This document shows positions 60,758 to 64,000 of a stretch of DNA of 64,000 nt, in pieces; positions within the stretch are counted from its first letter, which is position 1; every line of letters starts with the position of its first letter. The stretch is from Chromobotia macracanthus (lineage: Eukaryota > Chordata > Actinopteri > Cypriniformes > Botiidae). The notes below the pieces were generated by a model, which was not told the origin of the DNA, did no database searches, and saw only the letters and a list, made by a program, of their open reading frames with translations. A program made the translations under genes and the position numbers. Location of the stretch: positions 12,196,001-12,260,000 of the forward strand of contig JAZGTH010000058.1 of NCBI GenBank assembly GCA_036877525.1, written 5' to 3'.

Positions 60758-60813
60758 CGTAAAGGTAGTCGTGGACTGAGAAACGCTTTCTCAACAGAGC
60801 TTTCATGACGTCA
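60758..60813 (-). other. Orphan exon-like ORF with CRE-overlapping ATG
   Basis: On the minus strand an ATG at 60806 opens MKALLRKRFSVHDYLY (16 codons plus one base) and meets a perfect GTAAGT donor at 60757. The ATG overlaps a palindromic CRE, TGACGTCA, at 60806-60813. The surroundings (60600-60950) are relatively CpG-rich. It looks like a first coding exon with its promoter, pointing away from the satellite. No continuation exon was recognised, and the family is unknown to me. Confidence 0.35.
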
Positions 60814-60959
60814 CTTTCCTCGGTGTGACCCGATGCAGTCAGAGTGACGCAGTAATACAATCATTCACGCCCGCCTGTAAGATGATTTATCATGTGATGT
60901 CTCAGTGATGCTCTCAGTGTGCGTGAGGAAGGTGTGGAGGACAACATCTCACCCGTCCA

Positions 60960-63900
60960 TTGATCTGAGTACAGCAGAGCTCATTCTGACAGATCTGAGT
61001 ACAGCAGAGCTCTCATTCTGACAGATCTGAGTACAGCAGAGCTCATTCTGACAGATCTGAGTACAGCAGAGCTCTCATTCTGACAGATCTGAGTACAGCA
61101 GAGCTCATTCTGACAGATCTGAGTACAGCAGAGCTCTCATTCTGACAGATCTGAGTACAGCAGAGCTCATTCTGACAGATCTGAGTACAGCAGAGCTCTC
61201 ATTCTGACAGATCTGAGTACAGCAGAGCTCATTCTGACAGATCTGAGTACAGGAGAGCTCATTCTGACAGATCTGAGTACAGCAGAGCTCATTCTGACAG
61301 ATCTGAGTACAGCAGAGCTCATTCTGACAGATCTGAGTACAGCAGAGCTCTCATTCTGACAGATCTGAGTACAGAAGAGCTCATTCTGACAGATCTGAGT
61401 ACAGCAGAGCTCATTCTGACAGATCTGAGTACAGCAGAGCTCTCATTCTGACAGATCTGAGTACAGAAGAGCTCATTCAATACAGATCTGAGTACAGCAG
61501 AGCTCATTCTGACAGATCTGAGTACAGCAGAGCTCATTCTGACAGATCTGAGTACAGCAGAGCTCTCATTCTGACAGATCTGAGTACAGCAGAGCTCTCA
61601 TTCTGACAGATCTGAGTACAGCAGAGCTCATTCTGACAGATCTGAGTACAGAAGAGCTCATTCTGACAGATCTGAGTACAGCAGAGCTCTCATTCTGACA
61701 GATCTGAGTACAGCAGAGCTCATTCTGACAGATCTGAGTACAGGAGAGCTCATTCTGACAGATCTGAGTACAGCAGAGCTCATTTTGACAGATCTGAGTA
61801 CAGCAGAGCTCATTTTGACAGATCTGAGTACAGGAGAGCTCTCATTCTGACAGATCTGAGTACAGCAGAGCTCATTCTGACAGATCTGAGTACAGCAGAG
61901 CTCATTCTGACAGATCTGAGTACAGCAGAGCTCATTCTGACAGATCTGAGTACAGCAGAGCTCATTTTGACAGATCTGAGTACAGCAGAGCTCATTCTGA
62001 CAGATCTGAGTACAGGAGAGCTCTCATTCTGACAGATCTGAGTACAGCAGAGCTCTCATTCTGACAGATCTGAGTACAGCAGAGCTCATTCTGACAGATC
62101 TGAGTACAGCAGAGCTCTCATTCTGACAGATCTGAGTACAGCAGAGCTCATTCTGACAGATCTGAGTACAGCAGAGCTCTCATTCTGACAGATCTGAGTA
62201 CAGCAGAGCTCATTTTGACAGATCTGAGTACAGCAGAGCTCATTTTGACAGATCTGAGTACAGCAGAGCTCTCATTCTGACAGATCTGAGTACAGCAGAG
62301 CTCATTCTGACAGATCTGAGTACAGGAGAGCTCATTCTGACAGATCTGAGTACAGCAGAGCTCATTCTGACAGATCTGAGTACAGCAGAGCTCATTTTGA
62401 CAGATCTGAGTACAGCAGAGCTCATTCTGACAGATCTGAGTACAGCAGAGCTCTCATTCTGACAGATCTGAGTACAGCAGAGCTCATTCTGACAGATCTG
62501 AGTACAGCAGAGCTCATTCTGACAGATCTGAGTACAGCAGAGCTCTCATTCTGACAGATCTGAGTACAGAAGAGCTCATTCTGACAGATCTGAGTACAGC
62601 AGAGCTCATTTTGACAGATCTGAGTACAGGAGAGCTCATTTTGACAGATCTGAGTACAGCAGAGCTCTCATTCTGACAGATCTGAGTACAGCAGAGCTCT
62701 CATTCTGACAGATCTGAGTACAGCAGAGCTCATTCTGACAGATCTGAGTACAGCAGAGCTCATTCTGACAGATCTGAGTACAGCAGAGCTCATTCTGACA
62801 GATCTGAGTACAGCAGAGCTCATTCTGACAGATCTGAGTACAGCAGAGCTCTCATTCTGACAGATCTGAGTACAGCAGAGCTCATTCTGACAGATCTGAG
62901 TACAGGAGAGCTCATTTTGACAGATCTGAGTACAGCAGAGCTCTCATTCTGACAGATCTGAGTACAGCAGAGCTCATTCTGACAGATCTGAGTACAGGAG
63001 AGCTCATTCTGACAGATCTGAGTACAGGAGAGCTCTCATTCTGACAGATCTGAGTACAGCAGAGCTCATTTTGACAGATCTGAGTACAGCAGAGCTCATT
63101 CTGACAGATCTGAGTACAGGAGAGCTCTCATTCTGACAGATCTGAGTACAGCAGAGCTCATTTTGACAGATCTGAGTACAGCAGAGCTCATTCTGACAGA
63201 TCTGAGTACAGGAGAGCTCTCATTCTGACAGATCTGAGTACAGCAGAGCTCATTCTGACAGATCTGAGTACAGGAGAGCTCTCATTCTGACAGATCTGAG
63301 TACAGCAGAGCTCATTTTGACAGATCTGAGTACAGCAGAGCTCATTTTGACAGATCTGAGTACAGCAGAGCTCTCATTCTGACAGATCTGAGTACAGCAG
63401 AGCTCATTCTGACAGATCTGAGTACAGGAGAGCTCATTCTGACAGATCTGAGTACAGCAGAGCTCATTCTGACAGATCTGAGTACAGCAGAGCTCATTCT
63501 GACAGATCTGAGTACAGGAGAGCTCTCATTCTGACAGATCTGAGTACAGCAGAGCTCATTCTGACAGATCTGAGTACAGCAGACTTTTCAAGAGCTCATT
63601 CTGACAGATCTGAGTACAGCAGAGCTCTCATTCTGACAGATCTGAGTACAGCAGAGCTCATTCTGACAGATCTGAGTACAGCAGAGCTCATTCTGACAGA
63701 TCTGAGTACAGAGAGCTTCTTTTGACAGATCTGAGTACAGCAGAGCTCTCATTCTGACAGATCTGAGTACAGCAGAGCCTCATTCTGACAGATCTGAGTA
63801 CAGAGAGCTCATTCTGACAGATCTGAGTACAGAAGAGCTCATTCTGACAGATCTGAGTACAGCAGAGCTCATTCTGACAGATCTGAGTACAGAAGAGCTC

Positions 63901-64000
63901 ATTCTGACAGATCTGAGTACAGCAGAGCTCTCATTCTGACAGATCTGAGTGCAGCAGAGCTCATTCTGACAGATCTGAGTACAGGAGAGCTCATTTTGAC
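60960..64000. repeat. 30/32-bp satellite, about 100 copies, running off the window
   Basis: The unit is CAGATCTGAGTACAGCAGAG followed by CTCATTCTGA (30 bp) or CTCTCATTCTGA (32 bp). Point variants are CAGGAGAG, CAGAAGAG and CATTTTGA. Units of 30 and 32 bp are mixed, with regular alternation at the left edge (about 60970-61230). One unit is disrupted at about 63585 (ACTTTTCAAG). The repeated MSSAVLRSVR frames on the minus strand are repeat by-products. The array continues past base 64000. Confidence 0.97.

Noticed and set aside
61319..62425. Repeated MSSAVLRSVR ORFs resembling a repeat protein
   Set aside because: Satellite with 30-bp units keeps frame by chance; 32-bp units break it every few copies on both strands.

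Overview
This is vertebrate, almost certainly teleost fish, nuclear DNA. Genes are split by GT-AG introns. There are fish-type tRNA-derived SINEs that share a 3' tail with an L2-like LINE, and hAT-like and Tc1-like MITEs. About 14 kb is tandem repeat. A cypriniform or other ostariophysan source is my inference from repeat style only.

Left third (1-22.4 kb): a complete plus-strand srrm3 gene. Twelve coding exons between 3025 and 19585 join in frame to 568 codons plus a stop, with an N-terminal cwf21 domain and a C-terminal eMIC domain, the module of the neural microexon splicing activators. Its introns hold a 1.8-kb GA-rich array and a 2.2-kb 46-bp minisatellite. A long AT-rich 3' UTR probably follows.

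Middle and right (26-60 kb): a block whose gene content matches human 17q22 (TSPOAP1, MIR142, SUPT4H1, RNF43, HSF5, MTMR4). Only two members look functional here: the miR-142 hairpin (minus, about 35.86-35.95 kb), with both mature arms matching the known sequences, and supt4h1 (minus, 43510-44764, five exons, 117 aa). The others are eroding remnants: tspoap1 coiled-coil exons with three stops in one exon, plus its last SH3 exons; an hsf5 DNA-binding-domain fragment with two stops and a frameshift; a frameshifted rnf43 signal-peptide exon; and mtmr4 phosphatase and linker exons with frameshifts and a stop. This looks like one duplicate of a conserved block after a whole-genome duplication, caught during gene loss. 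Because the dead genes are still easy to read, the loss should be fairly recent.

Repeats: tandem arrays (TG-rich 26.2-27.4 kb, 49-bp 50.2-51.5 kb, GT-rich 52.9-56.8 kb) sit next to the gene remnants, often where missing exons would be expected. From 60.96 kb to the window end a 30/32-bp satellite runs without a break. Just before it, on the minus strand, is an orphan exon-like ORF whose ATG overlaps a perfect CRE.

The most unusual items are the decayed synteny block with its surviving immune microRNA, the hsf5 fragment lying between the head and tail of a SINE, the partial exon duplicated along with its TG repeat in tspoap1, and the orphan CRE exon beside the satellite.
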